A DNA stretch of 64,000 nt from Tillus elongatus. Taxonomy: Eukaryota; Arthropoda; Insecta; Coleoptera; Cleridae. Position numbers and translations under genes: made by a program. Positions 1 through 11,150 of this stretch are shown piece by piece. The stretch is from NCBI GenBank assembly GCA_964006375.1, contig OZ023265.1, forward strand, positions 157,484,118 through 157,548,117. The letters run 5' to 3'. A model generated the notes under the pieces. It worked only from the letters and a program-made list of their open reading frames with translations. It was not told the DNA's origin and did no database searches. Position 1 is the first letter of the stretch. Every line of letters begins with the position of its first letter.

Positions 1-360
1 CTATGGTCTGACAGGTGACCAAGTCAAAACAAACCATTTTGATGGGTTTGTCGTACTTTTGAATTTTATATTTTACGCCTAAAATAAACGATGTAAGTCA
101 TATATTTTTAGCAGAATGTCACATACATTTGGAAGTGTATGTTGTATAACGTGAAAGGAAAATAGTCCCATAATTCCAAATAATAACGCCTTGGGACTGG
201 CAAAAATAACTAGTGCGGCTATCTGGGACAAAAAAAACTTTACTGTGGTGAATATAAAAACTGACAGTTTTAAATACTTAAAAAAACTTTTGGAGGTCAA
301 TGAGCACCTTTCATCAATAAAAAGAAAAGTAACCAAAGAAATGATTTTCTCATATCTCAG

Positions 361-529
361 CACAGTCGTCTGCAAGTAGGGAGGGATAATTTTGGCATTC
401 TTTACTATGAAGAGTTTATGGAAGTGGAATCTAAAAGAAATACCGGACGTACCGACCACACAACTTTGAGTATCCCACCTATAAGAAATAGACCTAAACC
501 TATAACCACCCACACAACCACTCAAAGGG
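361..529 (+). CDS. Candidate internal exon of an unidentified plus-strand gene
   Basis: This interval is open in one frame and bounded by good splice signals. A pyrimidine-rich acceptor ending ATATCTCAG lies just before 361, and a donor reading AAAGGG|GTACGT lies at 529/530. The peptide starts HSRLQVGRDNFGILYYEEF and ends in a Thr/His/Pro-rich stretch with TTHTTTQRG, giving 56 codons plus one base (phase 1 exit). The frame closes upstream of the acceptor, as expected for an internal exon. No domain is recognised and no partner exon can be joined inside the window, so its gene would extend to the left. It lies about 0.9 kb beyond the stop codon of the minus-strand lectin gene. The call rests on splice-site quality and composition alone; a chance open frame is a real alternative. 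Confidence 0.35.
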
Positions 530-1469
530 GTACGTATTTTTACAATTTCTATACTGATTTACATCATGCGGCAAGTAACAAGATGGTAAATAGTATAAGT
601 ACATTACAGTACAACTAGGCATTAATTTTTTTTGTTCAATTTTATTAATAATTAAAGTTGAACTAAGAAAATAAATACCAATTTTGAGACACACGTTAAA
701 AAAGACCTCATGGTACGCTATCCTGTATTATTATTTTTCAAAATATTTTAAGTCCGGTACAAATATGATAGTCCAAACGATTGAACTTAACATATATAAG
801 TAGTAGTAAGTCCAGAAATATATATTTTTTGTATATAACTATGTAAGTCACAAAATCAAAATGAAGGCACAATCTTGCGCAAAGAATCTTTTGGCTAATG
901 GCAAATAATATTCAAGTGAAGTTTTTACCAGGAATTCCACAATAGGTAGTTTTTAGGAAACTAGATTTCCAATTTTCAAATCTTTAATCACTTGTGCAGT
1001 AAAATCTACGTTTTGCACTAACATCCTCTGGCTCTGAGGTGAATATATGGTGTTCATGTTAAAACTTGTGATAAGAGTGTAAGGTCCTCTAAAAGCCTTT
1101 AACGTACCTTGTTAGATGTGAAGCTTTCGTAGATTAAACCTTTGTGCTTACTTACTATTTTCTTTTTACATTTGATGCCCAACATTTTCAAGGAATTGCC
1201 TTAATAATTACGAGATCAAACACTACAAAGTTATTTTCCTCTGAGATCAAAAAACTTCAATTTCTAACACTAACAAAATTTTGCAAAGAAAGAAAGTTGT
1301 ATAAAATTGTGCCTTAATAGATTTATCATTGACATTATTATCACTCAGACATTCTTAAATACATTAATTTGTATGTTTTGAAGCATACAATACAAACATC
1401 TATGTGCAAAGGTTATCACACTAGATGGTTCCTAACGGATATATTTAACCAAATCAATGGTTTCTAAAT
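530..1469 (-). other. Probable 3' UTR of the lectin gene and intergenic DNA
   Basis: No coding signal is seen. It directly follows the stop codon of the minus-strand gene, so part of it should be 3' UTR. The only canonical AATAAA noticed downstream on that strand is at 646-641, about 820 bases past the stop. Transcript end not proven. Confidence 0.3.
641..646 (-). terminator. Possible polyadenylation signal AATAAA
   Basis: The plus strand reads TTTATT, so the minus strand carries AATAAA downstream of the lectin gene stop. In DNA this AT-rich such hexamers arise often by chance, so this is only a candidate. Confidence 0.2.
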
Positions 1470-2626
1470 TCAGCCCAAGACCCTGCTGAAGAAATAAGGG
1501 TAGAATGACTTTCGTTGTGGCCTGGTTAACTGTCGTTGTCTGTTTGGTCTAGGTTGCTGTTCTGGTATGGGTTCGAATGGTTCTTGTGAAAATGTCTCAA
1601 CTTCAGTTTCGCCATGATTATCAGTAACTTCATCCTCAGTCAGTCGATATTTTGGGAAATCTTCCGTTTCGTTGTGCTTATCTAAACTTGTGTCTTCTTC
1701 TGTTGAAGATTTTGGGGGGAATTGTTTGTCAAGGGAAGATTCTTTCGGCGCTAAATCGATCTTCTTTTCTTTCATAGGTATAAAGTCCTCACTTTCGTTG
1801 TTTTGTGCTTTTATATTGTGATTGAGTTCGTCTAATTTTGGGTCTATGACAGGTTGTAGTGCTTCTTTTTGTTCTTCGCTTGCTAGTTCAATATTCTGAT
1901 ACTGTATCGGTTCTGTCGAAGCAATTGGTTTTTGAGTTGTCATTTTTGTTTTGTCGACTCTTTTTGTAGTGATGATAAAAGCATTTTGTGTTTTATTTCC
2001 CATGTCCAGTTTTATTTCAACATGTTGATGTTGGTCTGGGTTAATAATAAAGTTATCGCTGCTCATATTCAACACTCTGGGTATTCCATAACTACTTCCG
2101 TGATCCAAGTTATACATGTCATCATTTTCTGCTTCCTGTCTGCTGTCATACGTGGGAAGCTGTTTTCTGAAAGTTCTGTTGAGTTTGACTTCAGAACTAT
2201 TGGAAACAATCGCGAACATATCAATTTCTTTTGTGAGATCATAGGTTGTGTTGTTTCTATTGATCGACTTTTCCTTATTCTCTGTTGTGTTCTTTTCTTT
2301 GTTCATGGACTTTTCTTTATCGCTTGGGTAATTTGACTTCTTAGGGTCGGATTCTTTTAAAAGTTGCTTTTTGGCAATTTTGTCTGTTCTCTTTAAGGAC
2401 TTGTTAGTCACAAAACTGACATCTACCGTAGGTTCTTTGTTATAGATAACTGTTGTGTATAGCGGCTCATTGATTTTGGTTGTAGTGGGTTGTGCAGTGG
2501 TGACACTTGGAACTGAAGAACTATGTGCAATGTTTGAATTGTTGGTGTTTGAAGAAGTCGCTTGTTTTGCTTTCTTGGAATCATCTGTTCCTGTTTCGTT
2601 TAACTCTATAATGTCAAACATTGTTC
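1470..2626 (-). CDS. C-type-lectin gene, terminal coding exon (acidic Ser/Thr-rich tail)
   Basis: Last coding exon of the minus-strand gene: 384 codons plus stop. The acceptor reads ATATCTTTTCAG just above 2626. The first two bases complete a Gly codon begun in the exon ending at 18799 (phase 1), joining ...IIEN-G-TMFDIIELNETG. The chain is low-complexity and hydrophilic, rich in Glu, Lys, Ser and Thr, with several N-glycosylation sequons (for example NET, NRT, NMS, NKT) and a basic C terminus ending FSRVLG. No transmembrane helix is visible in it. It probably forms an unstructured extracellular tail. An apparent upstream Met in the same frame lies in intron sequence and is not the start. The phase match to the preceding exon gives high confidence in the exon; the function of the tail is unknown. 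Confidence 0.85.
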
Positions 2627-3159
2627 CTGAAAAGATATAAAACAATTAGAGGAAACAGAAGATTATGATTATCCAAATATACTTTTAATAATATATCTAT
2701 AAATCTAAATATTTTAAATCACGAAAAATTAAATATTAAGTTTTGTAAATACAAATCTGTTTTGGGAAAAGACTATTTCAAAAAAACTTGCATGAATGGG
2801 TATGGGCTCGTCAAGGCTATTAACGGAAATTTTTAATTTGGCAGGTACCATTTGTTTGGTAAATATTTATTCATTAGCCAACCCCATCAAACCAGTATTT
2901 CCGGAAAAATTTTACATTTTCTTTCAGAAATGTATGTATTAAATACTTATGTAGAAACCTATTATCTGCGTTCACAAGTGCTTGTTTTTCCCTCTACAAC
3001 CAGTTTCGCCTTTTACGGCATCGTCAGGCAGGAAAAGATCTACCTGTCCATAATAAATAAGTTTCTATTAAATTAGTATCAAAATAAATAAAGTTTGAAA
3101 TTTGGTACGTAAGTAGTGACTATCAAAATTGGATCATTTAACTCATTATACATTCTTAG
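2627..3159. other. Start of the 16.2-kb last intron; part of an H-type unit
   Basis: Intron sequence. Around 2815-2930 there are remnants of the family H 141-bp unit (the GGCAGGTACC, GTTTGGTAAATA and CCGGAAAAATTTT segments). No coding signal. Confidence 0.4.
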
Positions 3160-3450
<291 letters not shown>

Positions 3451-3734
3451 CTTGACGCATTGACAAATAGTTTTTTAAACGCAATCTAAATTGTTTAAGT
3501 GATTGAAACAAAAATTTATAACTTAAAAGAACATAGACAGACGTGGTTGTGTAACCATTTTCAAGTCTTTGGATCAAAGAAAAATAAAGTTAATCTAAAT
3601 TAATATTAAAACAATCCTAGACATCACCCAGATTATGTAATGCAATATCTACAATGTTAGACAAAGACAGATAACGTTATCTGTACTGCTATGCTATTTA
3701 AACAAATCGTAGATAAAAACAATGGAAGTTACAT

Positions 3735-3850
3735 TATTGCAACATGTCAGAATGTAGAACATTAAGAGATGTACGACAGGGACGCCATCTCGGTGCGGAA
3801 CCAGGTAGCATGTCGTCACGACAGCTCTAGTTAACACAAAAGGTTATAGA
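3735..3850 (+). repeat. Single diverged unit of the 33-34 kb array (family Q)
   Basis: The segment with GCGGAACCAGGTAGCATGTC followed by ACGACAGCTC matches the core of the 318-bp units at 33.2-34.2 kb (GAACCAAGTAGTATGTTG, ACGGCAGCTCC). It shows that this unit is dispersed as well as arrayed. Confidence 0.55.
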
Positions 3851-4104
3851 TAGAGACTGTACGATGTTTGATATTTTACAGCTGACTTTTAACTAACCTA
3901 ACATATTTAAAACACGGATATAAATATTGAAAATAAAAATTGGATGATGGTTATAAATGAAAATTGTGAGTTAATGACTTAAAACAATACAATTTTGCGT
4001 AAAATATATAATCAGTATATCAGTAACTCATATTCTAAGAGCAGTGTTAACACTCGGTTTTTAATGTTTCTTAATTGAGCCACGACAGGACCTCTTAGAT
4101 ATCA

Positions 4105-4202
<98 letters not shown>
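4105..4202. repeat. (ATT)n trinucleotide microsatellite
   Basis: About 32 uninterrupted TTA/ATT triplets, the only long trinucleotide tract here. The surrounding 3851-4912 shows no gene or recognised element. Confidence 0.97.
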
Positions 4203-4924
4203 GTATAACCGGGGGAAATAACTAATGCATTATGTAGTAATAGTAACAGCATCGGCATTTTTATAGTTTGTCTCCGTGCGGAAGACAATATTTGTTAGGT
4301 TCTTTGTGTTAAATTTAGTACTACGGGCGTCAAGTATCAATACCTGCTTACAAAATGTGAACGGTACCTACTGATGGATAAGTTACTAGATCCATCATTT
4401 TTATTATCCATGATTTCGTAGGTTAGTTGGTTAATATTTTTTAAATAAATATCACTTTAAAGCGTATTTCTGTATTTCTCATATTGTATGTTCCAAACAG
4501 TACAGTCTGCTGCTTAAAATGACATGCATACGTTTGTTAACCATCTAAGCCTATCGAGATTAATCTACAAGCTACTTGCTTGCGGTCAACCGGATTTCAG
4601 TGTAGTCTTGGACAAAAACTAGGTTAATACACTCGTAAATTGCGAAATCCCCGCGAAACGTATTTTAATTGGTTTATTTAAAATACTATCGTAAAACTGT
4701 TGTTTTTATTAGATTTCATAAATGTGTTTTACTAATTTTTGTGTGCATACCGTTAAAAGTGATTTTTTAATCAAACTTATGGCTGTTAACACGATCTAAA
4801 TGTCCTCTCTACTTTTAAGTTTGTATAGCTCCAATGTTAATTAAGCCCCTCCCCCCTCTAATAATACTTACTTATCTTGTACTTATATATGTAATATCAA
4901 AATAGAAAATAAGTGAAGCAGCAA

Positions 4925-5165
4925 GTGCATTTATTTACTTTAGTGCTGTATTCGATATTATCTGAAAAAGGCATTATAGGTGACGTTGTGGAATATAGTT
5001 TCGGTAAATTTGCAGTTTACTGCACGGAGGGTTTTAAGAATTTTTTTAGAGACATGCTTAGAACCCTCCTTGTATGCACAAGCCACAAGACAAATTTGTT
5101 GCAAACAACCCCTAAGAAAGTTAAGGGACCAAGAATAAATAGGGGTGCTGGGCGGGGAAGAAATA
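4925..5165 (+). repeat. Family F arm fragment (GC-richer foldback repeat)
   Basis: Shares blocks such as GCACAAGCCACAAGACAAAT, the CCCTAAGAAAGTTAAGGGACC region and GGGGTGCTGGGCGGGGAAGA with copies at 29.3, 35.3-36.2, 42.2 and 47.3 kb. Here only one arm is present. The small open frame across it is a by-product of the repeat. Confidence 0.6.
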
Positions 5166-5296
5166 TAATGCTAAAAAAATATTAGTCGGACTTTGACTAC
5201 TTTGGTATGAGCTGTGGTTCATATGCGTTATTAATACTAAAGGATAATGAGAGTAACCCGAAAGTTGTAAGGCACAAAAGGCGGCAAATATTCTGT

Positions 5297-7316
5297 ACAT
5301 AGTAGGGTAAGATGATATATTAGGCGTCGGCTTAAGGTGACATACTGTGTCATCTTACCTTGAAGTTCCTTTACAATGAGTAAGAATTCTTTAAAATCTT
5401 ACTTATATTTTCAGACTGCCCTGTAACTATTAAAGAAATTCAACGCATCATTCGTCGTCAAAACAATATATAGCAAAGGCCATTGAAAGCGTCAGAGAAA
5501 AGAAGATGAGGTGGCCTAAGACCTGTAAAACATTAAACATTAAACGAAGGCCACACTTCGTCGTCACCTCGAGAAGGTACACGTGAATCATCTTGGTAGT
5601 TTTAAGCCTACCTTTGAAGCCGACATAGAACAACAGTTAGTAGAACACATACTTAACATTGAAGAGAGATTCTTTGGGTTTAACACAACTGATATTAGAA
5701 AATTGGTATATAAATTTGCGAAAAAGGCAGGATTGTCCAATAGATTCAACAACGATACACAAATGGCAGGTTGGCATTAGTTGAAGGGGTTCAGGAAGCG
5801 CAATCCTTCCATCTCATTAAAGCATCCTGAAGTCACTTCCGCAGCGAGCAAGAGTTTTCAATAAGCCTCAGGTGATGAAGTTCTTGATCTCCCGCTGTTT
5901 CTGCCAATGCTGCTGGGAATTTTGTTTCACCTACAATGATTATCTCAAGAAAGAACTATAAACATCAATATTTTGATGGTGCACCTCCAGGAACTTTGCA
6001 ACTATGTAATGATAGTGGTTAAATGGTTGGTGACTTATTTGACAGATCGATTAAACATTTCGTCAGTTCCACTGGTTGCAACGCCACAAACAAAGTTCTT
6101 CTGGTCCTCGATGGTCACAAGAACCTAGAGGCACTGGAGTTTGCTAAGGCCAATTGAGTCATATTGCTGTGTCTGCCGTCGCATTGCACCCACCTGATGC
6201 AGCCACTTGATGTCTCATTTTTCGGATCACTCGCTTAATATTACAACCGACAAATGAGCACCTGGCTAGAAGCGCACCCTGGTAGAACTGTATGGCTGTA
6301 CCAAGTCGCCGGTATTTTTGGGAGAGCTTATGGAAGTGCTGCCACGGTCGAAAATATAACGAGTGAATTTAAAAAAAAGTGGTTTTTATCCGTGGAACTT
6401 ACATGTTTTTCCGTATTATTTGTTTCTGCCCAGCGAAGCAACTGAAATCATTATTGAGAAGGAGACAGATCACGCAAACTAAGAGGAAACTGAAGAACTT
6501 TCTGAATCAGCAACTGGTTTTACAGAACTTTTCCCAGATAACCTTTCACCAGCCGATCCAATGCAACCTAATTCTGAAGATGCTTCTAGATCTTCGTTGT
6601 TGAGTACAGCACAGAATACTACGGATCCTACACTAGTCGGTCCACTTGAGAGTGATTGCCAACTCACTGCTACTTCGTCTACCCCTCAAGACATCTGAAA
6701 TGGTATTTCTCCACTTCCTAAATCAGTGACTATGGGGCGAGCGAAAAACACAAAGAATAAAATCTCTGGCTCCCAGGTTCTGACAGGTTCTCCTTTCATG
6801 GACAAAGTTGAAGCACAAGTCCAAAGCAAAAAACAGAAAAAAGACGCCAGAGTTCAAAAGCAAGTGAAGCGCTTCCTTCAGGATGATTCCAAAGCCGAAT
6901 CTGAGGAAGGTTTTATGCAGGACACTGATGCTGTTGATGACTTCGATGTTGCATGCCTTTACTGCAACGAATTATACAGTAAATCAAAGCCAGAAGAGCA
7001 TTGGGTATGCTGCCAATTATGTACGCAATTGTGCCATACTCTATGTGCTGGGGTTGCACCAAAAACTAAGCTGTTCAACTATGAACTGTGCACCGATTAG
7101 ATATGTCAACTTAGACTGATGTGTGTTATCTTACCCACGTGGACATGATGGTGATTCTTTTATTTTATTTCAATGATTACATTGGGATTAATTTTTCTGC
7201 TTCTTTAATCAACGTTTTTGATGTGTAACCTTAGACTTCATTTATTACACCTTTGAATTTCCAAAAATCTGCCTCAAAACAAAAAGTATGTCATCTTGAG
7301 CACAATTCCCCTACAT
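5297..7316 (+). pseudogene. Decayed pogo/Tigger-like transposon, DDE_1 transposase with C-terminal Cys/His finger
   Basis: Interrupted frames on the plus strand read as a pogo-superfamily transposase. From about 5570 there is an HTH/CENPB-type segment (EADIEQQLVEHIL...FGFNTTDIRKLVYKFA). From about 5970 there is a DDE_1 core with YFDGAPPGTLQLCNDSG, then VLLVLDGHKN (second catalytic Asp) and THLMQPLDVSFF (third Asp). The region that should carry the first Asp is missing at a deletion near 5890-5930, and in-frame stops occur near 6020, 6157 and 6237. From 6726 an open stretch ends in a CxYC...HWVCCQLC...CHTLC finger typical of PHD-like tails on insect Tigger-type proteins. Possible terminal repeats are the GTAGGGTAAGATGA region near 5303 and the inverted copy ending at about 7316, both next to ACATACT/TGTCATCTT blocks. 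It cannot encode an active enzyme. Confidence 0.75.
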
Positions 7317-7369
7317 GGCTTCTACTATAAAGGTTATACTGTCTACCAAGTTTGATTTCGTCTATAAAA

Positions 7370-7660
7370 AAAGCCTGGACGCAGCAAGTGCGTTATGGTA
7401 GTGAATTTTCATAGAAATGATCTGGCACAAAATATTTTATTATAACTTTTTTTTCTTGTAGCATATAAATATAAATTTTGGTGTATATTGTACATTTTAT
7501 ATCGTAAACCTACCTACCAAATTTGGTTATCATATCTTTTTATTTTGACCCCGGATATGGGTTCTAGGGGTCCTAGTTCGTGCTCATTTGCAAATTTTTT
7601 TTTCAAAATTCAAAAGTAAGGATCTCTCCCATACTGAATTTTTCCTATGAAAATTCACTA
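7370..7660 (+). mobile_element. Family H copy lacking the (AT)n core
   Basis: Starts with GCAGCAAGTGCGTTATGGTA, then the ATGATCTGGCACAAAATATT block and the CTACCTACCAAATTTGG block. It then jumps straight to ACCCCGGATATGGGTTCTAG and ends with GAAAATTCACTAA. Compared with full copies, the 141-bp units and (AT)n have been lost. Confidence 0.65.
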
Positions 7661-8383
7661 AAAAGAAATTGAATATAGAGCATTGCCTAACAATAGAAAC
7701 GACAAAACAGACAGGACGGTCGAAACCGTGTATGTTAGGCAGAAATGGTACGTTATCTGCAGAAGGTATCATTGACTAATAGCTATTTACAAAGACGAAA
7801 TCTGCTCGTTGTGATGATAATTAAACTAGGGGAACAGGAAATGTAATAGCAAGTGGCCTCACATTATAAAGGTAATGATTGTAGCAGGAGACCACGTACG
7901 GCACGTAAAAAGAAATGTTGCATGGAAATTTTAAGTAATTTGTTAGGTCACATAAATAAAAGTTACATAGAGAGCGAACATTGACTAACAGTGTAAATTA
8001 AAGGTACAATCATAGCAAATGGACACACGATGCCTAGTAAGAGGATGCTTCTACAATTTTCATTCTCGATAGAACAGACTAGTGAGCTTTGCAAATTAAT
8101 CATAAAGAAGAAAGAGAGGAAAATAAACCTAAAGTGAAGCTACAGGAACGTCTTATGCGGTGGAATACAAGTAGGTCTGTGTAGGGTGATACGTATGTAA
8201 AATAGTTTAGCAGTAAGAGTAAGCAAAGCGTCATGTTCAGAGTAAAGACTGTAACAGCGGCAGAAGCAGAAGTCAATGGAAGCCACGTGTGTTCGGTAAG
8301 AGCAAATTTTAGGAAGAAACTATTGACTTTTAATAATAACAATAGACTGAAAACGATGCGAGTTGTAAAGAAAATAGAAATTA
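7661..8383. other. Intron sequence, nothing recognised
   Basis: No splice-bounded open frame, RNA gene or clear element found on either strand. Confidence 0.5.
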
Positions 8384-8634
8384 TCTGGAACAAAATATTT
8401 AATTATAACTTTTTTTTCTTGTAACATAGAAATCTAAATTTTGGTATATAGCTTACTTTTTATATCGTAAACCTATCTACCAAATTAGGTTATCATAGAT
8501 TTTTTATTTTTTTAGATAAAAAAATTTTCGAATGAAAACTCAAATTTTTCCTGGAAAACCTCGTCCGATTTTCCAAATTTTTTTGCCAAATTTTATCAAA
8601 ATCGGTCCATTATTTTTTGAATTATCGGTGTGAT

Positions 8635-8708
<74 letters not shown>

Positions 8709-8850
8709 TATAAACATATAACAATTGAAATTGACCTCGAATATGGGTTCTAGGGGTCCTAGTTCGCGCTCATTTGCAAAAATTTTTTGAAAATTCAAAA
8801 GTCGGGATCTCCCCATTAGTGAATTTTTTTCTACGAAAATTCACTAAAAG
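8384..8850 (+). mobile_element. Family H copy with one 141-bp unit and (AT)n core
   Basis: Order: TCTGGAACAAAATATT block, the Helitron-like leader CAAATTAGGTTATCAT, one partial 141-bp unit ending TTTGAATTATCGGTGTGATA, (AT)n at about 8641-8710, the CCTCGAATATGGGTTCTAG block, then the terminal hairpin TTAGTGAATTTTTTTC/GAAAATTCACTAA at 8816-8848. Confidence 0.65.
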
Positions 8851-8882
8851 AGGCATATTTGAAATTAAAGATATTTTAATGA

Positions 8883-9367
8883 AAATTCGATATCATAACG
8901 CACTTATTATGTCCAGACTTTTTTATGAAGTAGACTCGGAGTGTCGTTCCAGATTAATTAATGCGCTTTATAATTTTGAGCTATTCTTTGTTTTTAATAC
9001 CGCTGTGGAGATAGGGTAAATAAAATTATATTTGGACCTTAAAAGGGTGTAAATGCTATTGGAATATAATGCTGAATTATGGTTGACGTCTCCAACTGTC
9101 ACAAAGTTCTGCAAAGCAGGAATTAGGCTGGCCCTTTCATCTCTTTTTAGCAAGTGTATGATAAAGCGATTAAGTACGTGCCCTGCGAATCCATTGTAAT
9201 TCAAACTTTGTAAAAAGTCCTAAATTTCAACGCAGTTTTGCTTGAAAAATGTGTTATTTACATACACGAATTTAGCCCCCCATTAATGGTGACCTTTGAT
9301 CTGGTTATTCAGCACATAAATGTTGTAAACGGTTTCACGCTTGATTTTTGTTTGCGTTTACATCATA
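8883..9367. other. H-type outer end, then unrecognised intron DNA
   Basis: The first 35 bases (CATAACGCACTTATTATGTC) are a diverged inverted copy of the GCAGCAAGTGCGTTATGG terminus. The remainder shows nothing recognisable. Confidence 0.35.
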
Positions 9368-9545
9368 TACAGTGACCGCAAAAAAGTGGGCACCACATGA
9401 GTAAATTTTTAAATTTTTGATCTAAAAAAATATGCGCTTGTCTGAATGCTCATATAACCCCGATCAATGCTAAGTGATTTTTCGTTAATTAAAAAATTGC
9501 ATTTTTCGAAATAGTCAAAACATCAAATTTGCTTTCTTCCTGGAT
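9368..9545 (+). mobile_element. Solo terminal repeat of a Tc1/mariner-like element
   Basis: Begins CAGTGACCGCAAAAAAGTGG, next to a TA, which is a familiar Tc1/mariner terminus style. No partner end or transposase is found with it. Confidence 0.4.
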
Positions 9546-9622
9546 TCAAGTGAAATACTGTTGCTATTTTTCACTATTAGTGAACTTTCTTAGAAAAATT
9601 CACTAATGAGGAGATCTCGACT

Positions 9623-10333
9623 TCGAAAGAGTGCTTGGCGTTGTTCAACCGCAACAGGGATGAGGTTTTACGCCATTTCGTAACCGTGAACGAAACATGG
9701 ATTCTCCACAACAGACCAGAGACCAAGCAGTAGTCAAAACAGGGGATTTCTTCGTGCGAATCGGCGCCGAAGAATGCCAAGATGGGTTTGTCAGCCAATA
9801 AAATTATGGCGACCGTTTTTTGTGATGCACGCAGTATAATCCATATTGATTACCATCAAAAGGGAAGAATAATCAATGGCGAATATTATACCAACTTGCT
9901 GGACCCATCCAATGACGATTTGAAGAAAAAAAGACTTCATTTGGCCAAGAAAAATGTTATTTTCCACCAAGGAAATGCAAGGGTGCACACATGTGTAGTC
10001 TCCATGGCGAAATTGCATAAATTGGGCTACGAATTGCTCCCTCATCCGCCCTGTTCTCCGGATTTAGCCCCGAGTGACTATTTCTTGTTTCCAAACTTAA
10101 AGAAATGGTCCGGCGGAAATATATTTGACTTCAATGATGAAAACATCTCAGGAACAAATACCTATTTTGAGGACCTCGACAAATCTTATTTTTTTGGAAG
10201 GGATAAAAAAATTTGAGAAACGTTGGACGATGTGTATAGAGCTCAAAGGAGACTATGTTGAGAAATAAAATGATTTTTTGTCAAGAAAACTGTGTTTCGT
10301 TCAAAAAGTCACGGACTTATTGACCCGCCCTCG

Positions 10334-10334
<1 letters not shown>
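9623..10334 (+). pseudogene. Dead D34D mariner transposase (5'-truncated mariner)
   Basis: The frame from 9623 reads KECLALFNRNRDEVLRHF, then NETWILHNRPETKQ with a TAG stop, and continues through NKIMATVFCDARSIIHIDY, NGEYYTNLLD, FHQGNARVHTCVVSMAKL and SPDLAPSDYFLFPNLKKW to a stop near 10214. A frameshifted tail follows (KRWTMCIELKGDYVEK-like). These are the conserved blocks of classical mariner transposase. Two catalytic Asp positions are altered: NETW instead of DETW, and HQGNA instead of HQDNA; the last (PSD) is kept. The N-terminal third is absent. The 3' end is near 10334 (GGACTTATTGACCCGCCCTC), next to (AT)n. Inactive. Confidence 0.85.

Positions 10335-10340
<6 letters not shown>

Positions 10341-10418
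<78 letters not shown>
10341..10418. repeat. (AT)n microsatellite
   Basis: Core of the interrupted family H copy, immediately 3' of the mariner end. Confidence 0.97.
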
Positions 10419-10421
<3 letters not shown>

Positions 10422-10570
10422 CCACCGATGACTCAAAAAATAAAGGGCCGATTTTTATAAGATTTGGCGAGTAAATTCTTTTTGCAAGTGGCTTGGATAA
10501 GTTCGTTAGCCAGGAAAATCGAACCAGTTTTTCCGGGAAAATTTTAGGTTTTCTTCTGGAAAAAATTTAG

Positions 10571-11080
10571 ATCTCCGCTATGGCAAACACATTTCGCAGG
10601 CTGATTTATGTTGCAAAAATCAAACTTTGTACCAAAATTTAGGTCTCTATGTTGAAAGAAAAAACTTATAGGCACTTAATGAAGCAAAATTTTAGTGCCA
10701 ACTAAAAGTCAGAGAAGACGCAATACCAAAATATTGTATGTGTCAAACAAAATCTACTAAATATTACAGACAACGTTTATCTATTCATCGCGCAAAAAGT
10801 TTAAGAAGTACCAGAAAGATGACTGAGAATTTTATACTTTTTCTCCTGTAAATGTCAAACTAAAGATTTGAAACGTGAAAATTAGTATAACTATTGCGGT
10901 TTATGAATGGAGTGTATTGCACAAAATTTTTATTAGAGTGTTCTCGATTTATGTTACTCTTCTCATTTGTTAAAATAACAGCAAAATCTGCCTCTAAAGA
11001 CCTTACATATTACAAATAAATAACTTAAGACCATTATCGGTTATATACTTTTCTTCACCGCAGTTTGCTAGAAGCCTTAC
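10571..11080. other. Intron DNA, possibly inner H-type sequence
   Basis: Weak similarity to the segment after the 141-bp unit at 21480-21800 (CTATGTT...AAAAAA, TTATAGGCA...). No gene seen. Confidence 0.35.
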
Positions 11081-11082
11081 GT

Positions 11083-11150
11083 GGTGTAATGGGTAGGATG
11101 CCTGCCTGATGAGCGAAGGGACGCGGGTTCAAATCTCACCGTTGACTGAA
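11083..11150 (+). repeat. tRNA-like SINE head
   Basis: TGGTGTAATGGGTAGGATGC resembles an A box and D arm, and GGGTTCAAATCTC is a B box. The D and T stems pair partly, but no complete acceptor or anticodon stem can be drawn, so it is not called a functional tRNA. Confidence 0.5.

Larger units (their letters stand above)
9580..10570 (-). mobile_element. Family H copy split by a mariner insertion
   Basis: The H hairpin end (TTAGTGAACTTTC, then GAAAAATTCACTAATGAGGAG) occupies 9580-9622. The mariner remnant follows to about 10334, then the (AT)n core, and the H 141-bp unit resumes at 10419 (CCGATGACTCAAAAAATAAA, GGCTTGGATAAGTTCGTTAG). The mariner therefore sits inside the H element, with its own 5' part missing at the left junction. 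Confidence 0.6.

Noticed and set aside
191..379. 62-codon plus-strand open frame at the left edge
   Set aside because: Lysine/isoleucine-rich and short; no evidence beyond the open frame.
79..525. 148-codon minus-strand open frame
   Set aside because: Hydrophobic, no splice or start context, no motif. It overlaps the better-supported plus-strand exon candidate and looks like chance in AT-rich DNA.
4061..4288. Open frame with a long poly-Ile stretch on the minus strand
   Set aside because: It is the (ATT)n microsatellite with chance flanks.
11083..11150. Functional tRNA gene
   Set aside because: A and B boxes are present but acceptor and anticodon stems do not pair; a SINE head fits better. 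The same applies to 16740-16815 and 49122-49198.
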